DNA from: Trichoplax sp. H2
Lineage: Eukaryota; Placozoa; Uniplacotomia; Trichoplacea
Assembly: GCA_003344405.1 (NCBI GenBank)
Contig: NOWV01000009.1
Coordinates: 744,001 to 808,000, forward strand
DNA length: 64,000 bases
Direction: 5' to 3'
Numbering within the stretch: position 1 is the first letter of the stretch; the number at the start of each line of letters is the position of its first letter. A program made the position numbers and the translations under genes. The notes under the pieces were generated by a model. The model ran no database searches. It worked only from the letters and a program-made list of their open reading frames with translations, and was not told the DNA's origin. Of the stretch, positions 1 to 11,472 are shown in pieces.

Positions 1-48
1 AAAAAGTTTTTAAGACGCTGTCATAAACCAAAAAATTAAATATTATAG

Positions 49-2525
49 ATAAGAAATATGCTCAAGGGCATTCGATATCAATTCAACATTATTAACTGTA
101 TCAAGAAAAATAGCCAATTTAATTATGGTGAGTAAAACTATAGTAGCAAATAAATTTTATATTCGATATTGGCTCAGGCTATCATGTTTACTATTCTTTT
201 TCCGTAATTCTGAAAGGAATGCAACCTGTATTTTATTCGGCCTATGACGCTATCAATAAAGGCGTCGGTTGGATCAGATTGGGAAGTAATATCTGCTATT
301 ATAAAAATCACTTTCCTCGTAGCATTGCTGCAGGAGGTGGTGGCATGAAATCATATTATACGATGAGTTTTGCAATTGACTTCCCACATAGCGATGATAC
401 CTGCTTTTTAGCATATCATTTTCCATATACGTATTCTACCATGAAGGTATAAACTTGCACAGTTTTAAAGTTTTTTGTGTAAGGTGAAGGAAAAATCAGC
501 TACTCGATCTAGGTTAATGATCGACGGTATTTGTATTTAGGTACATTTAGAACATATTCGAAACGTTGCTGATAATAACTCCATTTACTTCAAATGTCAA
601 GAGCTTTGTTTAACTCTAAACGGCAATGTTTGTAACTTGATGACCATTACAAATAGTCCGAATAAAGAAAGACTTAATGATGACAAATATGTTCCTGTGG
701 GTATGTAATGTTTAGACGTGCAAATAATCTTACTTTAATTTCTTTTTCATGATTGAAAACTGATGTAATGTTTTCGCCTGATCAATGCTATAGAGAGAAG
801 ACCTTACATATTTCTTTCTGCTAGAGTACATCCAGGCGAAAGCAATTCGAGCTGGATTATGAAAGGTAATTTTTCTAGAATGTTGCAAGTTGTAATGAAA
901 TTCCTAATGCTGGCATTACGGTATTATTGTAATTATTGCAGGCTTACTTGATTTCATTACGAGCGATGATGATTGTGCGATACAACTTAGAGAGAGTTAT
1001 ATCTTCAAGATAATTCCTATGCTAAATCCTGATGGAGTTGTTAACGGATGGTAAGTAATCATTCTATAGATTGCATACTAAGATTTTTCTTCACATTTTT
1101 TGCACGTAATACTTACGTCTCTTGTAAAATTCATGAAATAGCCACCGATGTTCACTTTCGGGTCATGATTTAAACCGATGTTGGATATCGCCCGATCCAC
1201 GAATACATCCCACTATTTATCATACGAAGGGACTAATACAGTACATGGTCACTATTGGTAAATCACCTCTGGTAAGTTGGAAAGTGGCTTGCTTATTTAC
1301 GTCTATAGCATACTAATCAATTCCTATACACCTAGCTATGTATTGTTACTATTATTGTCGATAATTGCTACTGTATCGTAAACATGTTCTGGTATCTCCT
1401 ATCAATTGCGGTGCAATGTTGTAACTATTTGTGGTTATTTAACACTGTAGATATTTTGTGATTTTCATGGGCATTCTCGTAGAAAGAATATTTTTACATA
1501 TGCTTGTTATCCATATACGAATACTAATCATCGAGCTGAGGATCAAATGCTTCGAGTTAGTACTTACGGCTGTTGTCTTCACTATTTAATGCCATCTTAT
1601 TTATAGTTCACATATTAGTGAGATCTGACTACGATGAAAGAACCCCTTTTTTCAAACTATTTATTTTATAAAGGCACTTCCAAGAGCTCTCCAGGAGGTT
1701 TCGCCAGTCTTTTCGTATCAGTTATGTAGTTTTGCGGTAGAAAAGTGTAAAGAATCGACTGCTCGTGTTGTTCTTTGGAGAGAGCTCTGCATTTTGCGCA
1801 GTTATACCATGGAGAGTACTTATTGTGGTATGGATCAAGGAGTTTACAAGGTTAAACCTTAAGCATTGCTAATCTTGCTTTTGAATTTAATAACTCTGCA
1901 ACTTTAATAATATGCTTCGTTACAAATGTTTCACTTCAGCAAGACAAATGATAACTGTTGTTTCCGCTAATTTTTCTCTCATCAATTATAATTATTATGT
2001 ATAATATACATATGTATATTGTGTCCGATGTAATAAAGTTAATGTTCCTATTGTTTGTATTTCGTTAGGGATACCACATTAATACTACAGCTTTAGAGGA
2101 CATGGGAAAGGATTTTTGTAGGGGTTTACTAAAAATGAAAGATTTATCTTTACGGAAAGTGCCTAGGTGAACGATACTATACGTAACAATAAGATCTTGT
2201 GTTTTTTTGGTTCAGACTATTACTTGTTGAGATGTAACCGTATCTAAATTACGAGTGTGTCTTAAGAATTGCTTGGTGCTTGTTAACAGCTAATATATTT
2301 TAATATTTATAAATATTTAACAGTAAAAGTAGATTAAACGCACAAACGACAGCTGATCGGGAATCTGCGGGTAAAGAAGACAGTAGGCATAGAGTCAATC
2401 CTAAGCATTCAACTTTAACCTTTGAATTGCACATACCGAACGAAACAGAAGTTTTATCTGTTGACAGCGATTCTGGAGATAGCAGTTCGTCGACGGAATC
2501 AGATGAATTAGCTTACGATTGTTAA
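49..2525 (+). CDS. Cytosolic carboxypeptidase, AGTPBP1/AGBL1 (CCP1/CCP4) type, 5' end outside window
   Basis: Ten exons join in phase: 49-127, 217-446, 541-700, 794-865, 942-1050, 1142-1271, 1451-1555, 1674-1850, 2069-2166, 2324-2525 (stop TAA 2523-2525), giving about 453 residues of the C-terminal part. The first visible exon encodes RFN-type sequence ending NSQFNYG, and the next begins [11 protein letters not shown], as in the CCP N-domain/catalytic junction. The M14 metallopeptidase site is intact: HPGE (zinc His and Glu) in exon 4, NPDGV in exon 5, NRCW in exon 6, FHGHSRRKN (third zinc His) in exon 7 and YTMEST (catalytic Glu) in exon 8. Family knowledge: these enzymes remove glutamates from tubulin and other protein tails in the cytosol. 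The C-terminus is acidic and Ser-rich ([14 protein letters not shown]). Subfamily is inferred from remembered CCP1/CCP4 sequence; CCP1 versus CCP4 cannot be decided. Canonical AATAAA lies at 2766-2771. Confidence 0.93.
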
Positions 2526-3654
2526 CAACTCACTAACAAGAATTATACACTTTACAAAAATTATTGTATCATCTTGTCAATGACGTAATTGTCAGAATTA
2601 CCAGAAAATTTCATCGAATCTATTAAATGATTTTATTTTACTAATTGATAATATTCATATAAATCATGTTTTGTTGAATGGGCTTTCAAATTTCTTCATA
2701 TTCTTTGTTATTTTTCAATCACTGAAAGAAAATATACAGACTTAGTTGCAGTTACCAGGTTTGTAAATAAATTTTAAGTACTTAATATTGTATACGTGTA
2801 TGTAAATAATTTTTAACCAAAAAAATTATCAGAGAAGTATATTTTTCATAGATATTTACAATCACTAATTACGAAACTAAGAAGATACTGTTGTATTTTT
2901 ACTATTATCTTGAATCATAAGCAGAGGTGACTAATGACTATAATTTCAGTTTAACTACATTCAAATTTTTTTTCCTTTATATTGATTATCGAAATGACAA
3001 TAAACGCATAGCAAAGTTGCGCATAATACTTACGTACTTATTTATTTGAGTCAGTTTGTGTATCATTCTCTTAATGTTGTAATGGCAACGATTTCTATTT
3101 TTAGCTTGACTTCTAATAAATATGGCTCTCAGTATAATACTTTCATCGTTGTATTATTTAATATTTTATATTTTTACACAGAGTGGATTAATGCTTTGTT
3201 TATTAAAATGTATACTAAAACTACAGTATAAGCACTAGTGCTTATCTCCGGATAGATTCAATCATACCATGTGTGCATTATACGGTAATGAAGTACCGAA
3301 ATGTATATGGACTTTATTGATTAGCGCTATCTGGTTAAGTTCGGCTCTGGCTAGGACTACTGTAATTACTGTATAATTCAAATACAGAATGTTGCGATAA
3401 TCGAATTTACGCCAAAACAAACAACACTGAATTTATGTGCTATTTTCTTTTTGAATATAACTGCTTTAATATCATTCTATTATAATGTTGGGTTTTACTA
3501 CAGGAAAAAAAAATTAAAAAGTTCCTACAGAAAGTACCGCATAATGAATTAATAATATACTGTACTGTAATGTACATATATTCGAATACTTTACGTAAAT
3601 CCATCCCTCTCCCTATAAAAAGGCGACGGACTATTTTCTGTACTGTACCTTTGC

Positions 3655-5130
3655 AAATTACTGAAACAATAATATTGTACATACTATACTGTACAGTATA
3701 CTGTATACTGTGTACTGTATAGTATTGTAAGTATATTCGATTTTTCTGAACGTAAAATCGTAACTGAGCGAATTTAAAAATTAAAAATTATTATTCTGTA
3801 TAACTGTGTAGGACTATAGTAACTGTACTGTCCTGTGCTGTACTTTACACTAAGGACGTGTACTGTACTGCACAGTACAGTGGGTGAGTGGTCTACAGTA
3901 CCGATCTATCTTTGAATTCAATTCTACAGACCAGATCCATGAAGATCTCTCTATGGTGCAGACAGTAAAAGGAAAAACCTGCGAACGCATGCTCACTGTG
4001 AGCATGAGCACCGTAAATCCCGAGAAATTTGAAGCCGAAATTTTGATGCAATGCTGAAGAGCCCTACTAGCCTGAAAGCTGACCGAAGTAGCGCCTAATC
4101 CTCGGGTTATAACTAAGGGTTCAGTACAGTACAGTGTACAGTATAATTATTATGTTCGTGGCAGCTTCTAATATTATTAATAGAGAATCGTTCATTGATC
4201 AATCAGTCATTCGTACAGTATTCATACAGTACTGTACATCTCGAAGATTACTTAGCTTATGGATAACTGTAGTTAATTTGTGATTTACAAGTGAAATAAG
4301 TTACTTATTCTACAGTCTACAGTATGTACACTGTACAGTGTATACTGTAGAGTACAGACTGTGTGCTATAATGTACTGTACATAGTGCTAGAGGTACACT
4401 GTACGTAATGTGGAGATCGGAAAAAACGCCTTTTTTTTCTTCGAAGAGTTCCCGATTTGAGGATATTTCATGAACTGACCCCTTGGCAGGGACTCCTCAA
4501 CCACCCTAGGCTTCACAAAAGTTGGCTTTTTTTTCAGCGTGAAGCTTAACTTTATGAAGCAGGGGGTAGTTGAGGAGTCCCTGGTATAGACTAGTTATAA
4601 AATGGTTAGACTGACTATGCAATATGCATGTATCAGTGACTGATAGTTTGTATTAGATATTTTGCTGAAATAAAATACTCAATACAATACTGCAATAAAA
4701 ACATGGAAAGCCCATACTGCATTGCTCAAAAGTGAGACGCCACTCCGTTAGCTTTGATCCTAGTACTGTAGAGTACACTATGTCTCTGTAGCAATCTCTC
4801 TCTACCTTGTACCTGACGGACTTAGAGTAATAAAGTTCTCTTCTGTGAAACATCTCTCTCTCGTCTCATTCTATAAGTAGAAAGTAGAAAGACATACTGT
4901 ATTATTGCAGTTGTTCGTGTACAGTTACAGTACGCCAGTGTACTGTACAGTACGTACTTCTAAGTCTAATATGTACTGTACAATATTAGTACTGAGTACT
5001 GTAGAGTGTACTGTACTAGACCTGAAGACGAAAGTTCCGACCATAGACTACGAAATTCATCGTTGAATTTAGTAATCCTACTACACCTTACATAAGTGTA
5101 CGGTACGGTACAGTACTGGAAGGTAAAAGA
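3655..5130. repeat. Field of CTGTA/CAGTA pentamer repeats
   Basis: Short runs of the pentamers CTGTA and CAGTA, often joined into words such as GTACTGTACAGTAC, recur at about 3665-3720, 3825-3890, 4120-4145, 4215-4240, 4320-4400, 4910-5015 and 5098-5120. The two pentamers are reverse complements after rotation, so each change from one to the other makes a perfect palindrome. No protein-coding signal coincides with them. Confidence 0.8.
4487..4583. mobile_element. Palindromic miniature element with CAGGGACTCC termini
   Basis: The left end starts CAGGGACTCCTCAAC and the right end finishes GTTGAGGAGTCCCTG: 15 exact inverted bases, extending imperfectly to about 27-29 bases (left 4487-4516, right 4555-4583). 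The 97-bp unit also has an internal GCTTCAC/GTGAAGC pair and no coding capacity. Ends beginning CAG resemble DNA-transposon MITE ends, but no clear target-site duplication flanks it (GG left, GT right), so the class is inference. Confidence 0.6.
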
Positions 5131-6680
5131 GTATAAAATGAAAGGCCAAAGAAGGAAAATTACTCCAGATTACTGGACAGTGGACAGTGTACCTGCTACG
5201 GCTAAAACTAAAACCACAACTTTTGATTATTGGTTGGAGAAAAATTTGATATTATCCATTGGGGTGCCATCGATCTGAGGATGCCTGGTTAGTACTTTAC
5301 TGCATAAGTTAATGTTAGATATAGCCAATTTTGATAGACAAGGATGCTTGTGTATCTTATTGCGGATTTTCATTTTTTTCTCTCTCCTTGATAGCTAAAG
5401 TTTGTTGATTACAGTAGCGATAATAGAATAAAAGTCCATGCAATCATTCGGTAGATATCAACTTTAAATTAACACTGTACAGTACAGCAGCCAAACTCGT
5501 CGATTTCTACTCTACTTGAATTACTCTATTTACTTCTACAGTACATATCCATATTTGAAGGCAACAATATTTATCGATTCGCTATAATTTACCACCATTG
5601 CAGCTTATTGACACATCTCGATAGTAATGTATACCTACTCCATCGTCAGTTGCATTACTACTGGACTTGTACAGTGTACGTTCGACCTAGAAAAATTCAA
5701 TTTCATTCACCTCATCATAGATGGCTGATCGTAGACTTCAACATGATACATTGGTTGATCAATGGATCATGGATTACCAACAGTTCATTTTTAGCAATCG
5801 ACGACATCATAAATAATTTAAAAAAGGACATTAAAACTACTGGTAATGACAACTAATTTAATTTACTGTTATTTTTATTAAGGTATATTTGTACTCCAAT
5901 GGACTATAATTAATTCTAATTGCTAAATGCCTCTACTCTAATCACTTAAATCATATAAGAAGATTTGACTCTTTATAAATTGCAAAATAATACTAATCTT
6001 AATCTTAATATTATAACTCCATCTATAATATCAACTTATTGATACATGCTTTTACTGCTAATAATCCAGATATCGTACTTTATCGTTAACTAAACGGAAT
6101 AATTTAAGCTAAACCCACCTACTAGCTTTACCTTGACAGTACGACTGATCGTTCATGATTGAACAAGAATATTCAAGTAGTAGTTACATATTTCTTATAC
6201 TGTATAACAGTAGAATACAGCTAATGATGCATAGTAAAATGAGTAAGCCAAATCAGGCATAGACTGGTGCTTTTTTCATAAAATGATGTAATGGTAGAAG
6301 TTTTAGGTTACCATATGATTGAGAAATTGAATCATACAGTATCATATACATCGTATGGCACGTTGCTGAAATTCAGCAAATGTTAGATTATTGCCGTTCT
6401 AGTTAACACTGATCAGATTTTGTCAATTGTCAAATATATCGATGAAAGGGTAATACTATAGATAGGAGTGTAGCTTGGTAGAAGAAACAGTAACCCATAG
6501 TGCAGTAATAGAGTAAATAGTAACTACTCTAGTAACTTTATGTGATCGTAGGTTAACACACGTATACTTCTGAATTAGTCGCGAATTATAAATGTTTTAC
6601 ATGCATAGATACGTGCAGTTATAGACTACTAATTGAAAGAAGACCTTGAGTAATCTATGGTACAGCAAACTTTTTAGTAC

Positions 6681-6748
6681 CATGATCACTTAATAACTAG
6701 ACCAATGAATGATTCATGATCACTTAATAACTTGACTAATAAATAATT
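6681..6748. repeat. Two-copy 34-bp direct tandem duplication
   Basis: Units 6681-6714 and 6715-6748 abut exactly, both begin CATGATCACTTAATAACT, and differ at four positions near their 3' halves. It lies in noncoding DNA. Confidence 0.85.
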
Positions 6749-7050
6749 CTAATAGTGATTGCTGAAGTTTGCCATTACAGCTGCGTTTGCTATTCTCACT
6801 GACAGTAAACTAGTAAAATGCGGTAGAAAATAGAAGCTTCTGATTCCATTCAGATATTACGGCACAATCATACATCATATCGTGTAGTTCTTGTAGTGAG
6901 TTTATTTGCTTTACAAAATTGCACGACTAATTATTAAAATTGCGATTTGATAAGTTTTTTTAGTTTTTCATTAGTTTATGAAATTAATGATACTTTAGTA
7001 TTGCTAAAAATAATATAGCGCCTTCCTTCTTTTTTGTTATCGCTATAAAG

Positions 7051-7129
7051 CAAATAAGGACAATACGAATAAAGCGACGCCAACCGACGGCAAATTAAGG
7101 AAAAGAAAGCAAACGAGTCGACTTAAGGG
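7051..7129 (+). other. Probable upstream coding exon of the ARNT-like gene
   Basis: A pyrimidine-rich tract (7021-7036) precedes a possible acceptor ending at 7050, then an open frame containing KLRKRKQTSRLK, then a good donor GTAAGT at 7130. The exon ends in phase 2 (GG), exactly what the bHLH exon beginning at 11473 needs to form a Gly codon. The basic stretch would fit a nuclear localisation signal, which ARNT proteins carry N-terminal to bHLH. No start codon was found in this exon, so another upstream exon would be required. The joining intron would be 4.3 kb. This is inference from splice signals and phase only. Confidence 0.45.
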
Positions 7130-10100
7130 GTAAGTTAGGAGATAGCTGTGTGTGCCATGGTCTTTAATCTATCACCATGTCTATTTCATAATTAACAGTA
7201 CTAGGTCTGCTAGTGTTGACTACTAAATGATTTAGCACGAATAAAAATGTTAAAAGGAAAAGAATATTTCTATAGTAAGAATTATAGCCATTAGTATTGC
7301 TGTACTGTATTATACATCAACTTTCGGCATTATTGTAGATAAACACAGTTACCTTTACCAAATGTGCCCATTCCATGTGAGCATAATTATAATACTACAC
7401 AGCTCATTGATTGCACTGCGATAAGAAATACAATTTCTACTTCTAGTATTCAAGACATTGATATAGCTGTAATTGAAAATTGAAATACTCAACGGAAAGA
7501 ATGTTCGAGATGTAATCACAAAATTATCTTATTTCTATATAATACGTGCCTGCACATACTGTATATTATATGGTGCACACGTACAGTTTACCATACTGTA
7601 TTTTGTAAGTTAGCCAAAATTTAACTTACTAAATCCCTACTATTACAGTACCATCATTAAGAGGCAATGCACTTGATTAATTAAATGTACTTGTGCATAA
7701 AAGTGGCCTCATATAAATTAGTTATAAAAACTGTGGTGAGAGCAGTTATACGCCTACTTGGTGGAGTACTATATATCCAATTTTTTAAACTTCTGGTACT
7801 TTTCACATTACTTATCCACTTCTAATCAATTGATTATTATTGATGGAATGAATCGATAGAGTTAAAAAAGTCTTACAATAGTTTTTCGCTTGCGATTAAG
7901 AAACGTAATGGGTAAATTTTTAGATTCAAGTACATTATTTGAAATATTTAATAGAGGCAATCACTTATATTGGGTTGTTGTGGCCGCAATAATATACTGT
8001 ACAGTACATTCTATATTGCCCATATTACTGTTTATCTTCCTGGTGCATCGCTGAGATTTTCAATATTTTATTTATCAAATACAACAAAATGAGATATCAT
8101 TTTTGGAATTGTTATATCATAATGACCTTAAATTTTTAGCATGATAAATTATCAACATCCGGGTAAATGATTAAGTAAATTTATTAAAAATTGGTTTGAA
8201 ATGCATGGTATATCCTCTAGTCTCGTTGTAGAAATATGTTTATACAGTAATACCATTAGAAAACTTTGACAAATATATACGTATACAGTTCGTATTGGCG
8301 TACCGTTCGTTTGGCTAAAGGGATCTTGCTTGTTTAGTATAGGTAGAGGCAGACTGTGTGTATAATTTATCGATTATCTATTTTAATAAAATCTTCTTTA
8401 AGTCGTTATTCACATTTGTTGAAGGACAGATGTCAGAACTGATGTATAGTATAACGGCCAATTATATGACTTTTATGAATGATTTCATTTATTGATACCA
8501 GATATAAAATTGGTACCGAAATAATATTGACGGTTTCTGTATTCATCCCCACATTCAATCTCCTTTATGTCTAGCCTTGAAGGCGACGGTTTATTGTTTT
8601 TCAACATAATCGCTTCTCAATTCTGATTGCATTGTTAATATTGAATCTTTCCAGCAGTCATAAATATTACTTTAATTTAGGCTCACTTAGAAGTTTTTAA
8701 TGAATATGCATGCATTCATTCTTAGTGAAAAATTCGCTGACGTCCAGGCATCGTATCTTATAATTGGGCCCGATTATATATACAAAATTATCTTACGAAT
8801 AGGAACTGATGTGTACTGCTCATCGGTATGCTCATATGTAGAGAACGATAAATCGAGACACAAATCACAGTAACTGACCTAAGATTAAATTTATTGAATG
8901 CAAAATACCTTTTATATATTATTTATATTTATACGCGTACGTATAAATGTTGTACTGTACAATAAACAGGCAGCTTTTTCTATAAATTGTATTCCTTTAT
9001 TATTATTTTATTTGAAAATTTTCTCATTCATACACTGTATATTCGGTGTCCAGTATGATATTATCCATTTGGGGTGTTTGGCATGTCGTAGCTGGTCCTG
9101 ACTTAAACTAAGCACATTATCATAACTTCCAGCAATGGCTGCTAAAAACCTAGTTTCAACCTTAAATAATGAAAATTAATTTATTCTTTCTACTAATATT
9201 TACATCATTTTTAATGATCGAATATTGATGGGAATTATATTATTAAAACTATGGCGCTTATAATAGACGTGAAAATGCGTATATGTATATGTCTGAAGTT
9301 CTGTTCGGTTAGGCATACAATTTCAATTTACGGTTAGTTTCCGTGCATACAGATAAGTTGTACGCTCATGTACATAAGCATCTTATCTCTTTTCATTTGG
9401 ACTAACTAATGAAATTGCCAGATAATTGATTTAAGCTGGTAAATATTTATTAGATCTTAAAAGTATTAGTATTAGATATTAATTCCGTAAAATATCGTTA
9501 AAGACACTTAGTTTACTTGAAACTTGGGAGTCTCTCAATGCACGATCTAAACCATAAGTATAAAATAAAATTTAAAATTTATTTTAAAAGTTGTCCAATT
9601 TCAAAGAAGACATGAACTATATTCGAAGCGTAATTTATAAGAGATTATTATCTGTGAATACTGACGTTAATTTACGGTATTTCCTGGATACTTATAACCC
9701 TTTCAAGAGACGGTTATAACGAAGTAGAAGAAGTGCTTGATTAATTTTAAATATGCCTTATTGATTCCCAACGCATTGTTTATCCTAAGCGTCAATTTGC
9801 AATTGTCAAATCGGCTGAAAACAATTACTATCTCATCGAAGTCTGATATCACGTAATTTCTTTTATAATTATTCTCCGTTGTTTGAATGAATTTATACAG
9901 TTTAACAGCACTTCCCTCTATCGATATAAAATAGCCTTATTAAGACTTAGTCTATGACTTCATTCTAACGATACTTAAGTAGTTAATAAATAGTCTTTTT
10001 TCGAATGGACTAAGTAAACTGACGAATTATGATCGATTTTGGTATCCAGACTTACTAGGGACAACTGCTCTTGAGACAACCACTTCACAACGATAGCTAA

Positions 10101-11472
10101 ATTCTTATACTTTGCATTCAACTATTTGGTATAATTTCTCGACGAATCATTATTTCCTAGATCTAGCAATTTATAAGTAGGCAGAATACTTACTGTAGGT
10201 ACGAGTAATAAGTAATAGTTAAGGATATGTCCGTAGAAATCTAAGTAGAGGCATCAAATATTAATTAATAAGTATAATTAACCGATAAGGATTTGACTAG
10301 AGTGAATTCGTCTAAGCAGCAATTACCCTATAGTCGATCGATTTACTACATACGTATATGATACTTTTCCTTTAGTCCTAAATTTTAAACATGATATTCT
10401 TATTAAATATAAGTTTTAACAAAAACTAATGATCACTTAATTAAAAATATCAAGTCTTTTTGTGGTTTAAAGAAAGGAATAAACTCAATACGTAAAAGTC
10501 ATTCTTTATGCAAAATCCAAATAAATTCTAAGGCAAAATAATATTAGATCACTGGGATAATGGCTAAATATTTATTTCCGATGGATATATGAATAGGAGT
10601 GTTTAAGAAAGTACAACTATAACATTTATTTGCTTATTTTCCTCGTTAAAAGTTTTATTAAAACTGCTTTTGTTATTGTTTTCTATCAACAAATTTATGA
10701 TAAGTGTCGACAAGGAATTGTACTGAAGATAAGTACTTTTACCTTGAATTAATATGAGGTAGATAAAGAGTGGATACTTACGTAGGATGTGCATACGTAC
10801 GTTAATGCTCTTTTCTGGCGAAAATCTCTGCTTTCTTATTCCGCTAAAAATAAATTGATTGCAAACTAGTTATACGTCTTACTGTAAATTGTTCTTTCTA
10901 ACTAAATCAGAAATAAGATGATGTTATTATGTCGTAAGGTTAGATGGCTATGAAAAGTAATAATGGTTCTGTCGATTGTGATAATTTATTCATGTGTTAA
11001 TGATGATAAAATTGATAGTACAATAAGTGATGATGATTGGTAAATAATTATCTGTTGATGGATGCTAAAAAGTGCAATACGATTTCGATGTTCACTTGCG
11101 CTTGTCTTTTTAAATTTGGGGGAATTTTATATTACTGTACTGATAGATACTTAATTAATCAAAATTAAAAGCACTGGATAGTGTTCTGCTACCTTGATTT
11201 AGATTAAATACTAAATAAGTAAAATAGTTTTATTATATTGGTTGTCGTTTACGGGTATTTAATTATTATCAGATATCTAGTCGAATTTTCTATGCGTATG
11301 TATTGTATCTCCAGCTAGCTTCTTTCAAAGAACAATACAATATGTTTAAGCTTGTACGTGTCGTGATATACATGTCCCTGATACAATGAGTAATAGAACA
11401 CAAATGCAAATACGGGTAAAATACATCGTTAATGTCAGCTAAATACGCATATTTTTGTTATGTAATCTGTAG
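7130..11472. other. Large intron of the ARNT-like gene, or intergenic
   Basis: AT-rich sequence without recognisable exons. A short pentamer run (TACTGTACAGTACA) sits near 7995 and another near 8950. Open frames at 8898-9101 and 10603-10794 have no domain resemblance. If the 7051-7129 exon is real, all of this is intron; otherwise it is the ARNT upstream region. Confidence 0.5.

Larger units (their letters stand above)
2526..7050. other. Intergenic region, no supported gene
   Basis: After the carboxypeptidase 3' UTR no exon with family resemblance is visible. Short open frames at 3046-3231, 5096-5278 and 5608-5856 lack recognisable motifs and use ordinary intergenic composition. The region holds the pentamer-repeat field at 3655-5130, the palindromic element at 4487-4583 and the 34-bp duplication at 6681-6748, each entered separately. 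The remaining AT-rich sequence shows nothing I can interpret. Confidence 0.6.

Noticed and set aside
5608-5856. 82-codon open frame preceded by a possible acceptor
   Set aside because: No Met start at its beginning, no recognisable motif, no neighbouring exon in phase.
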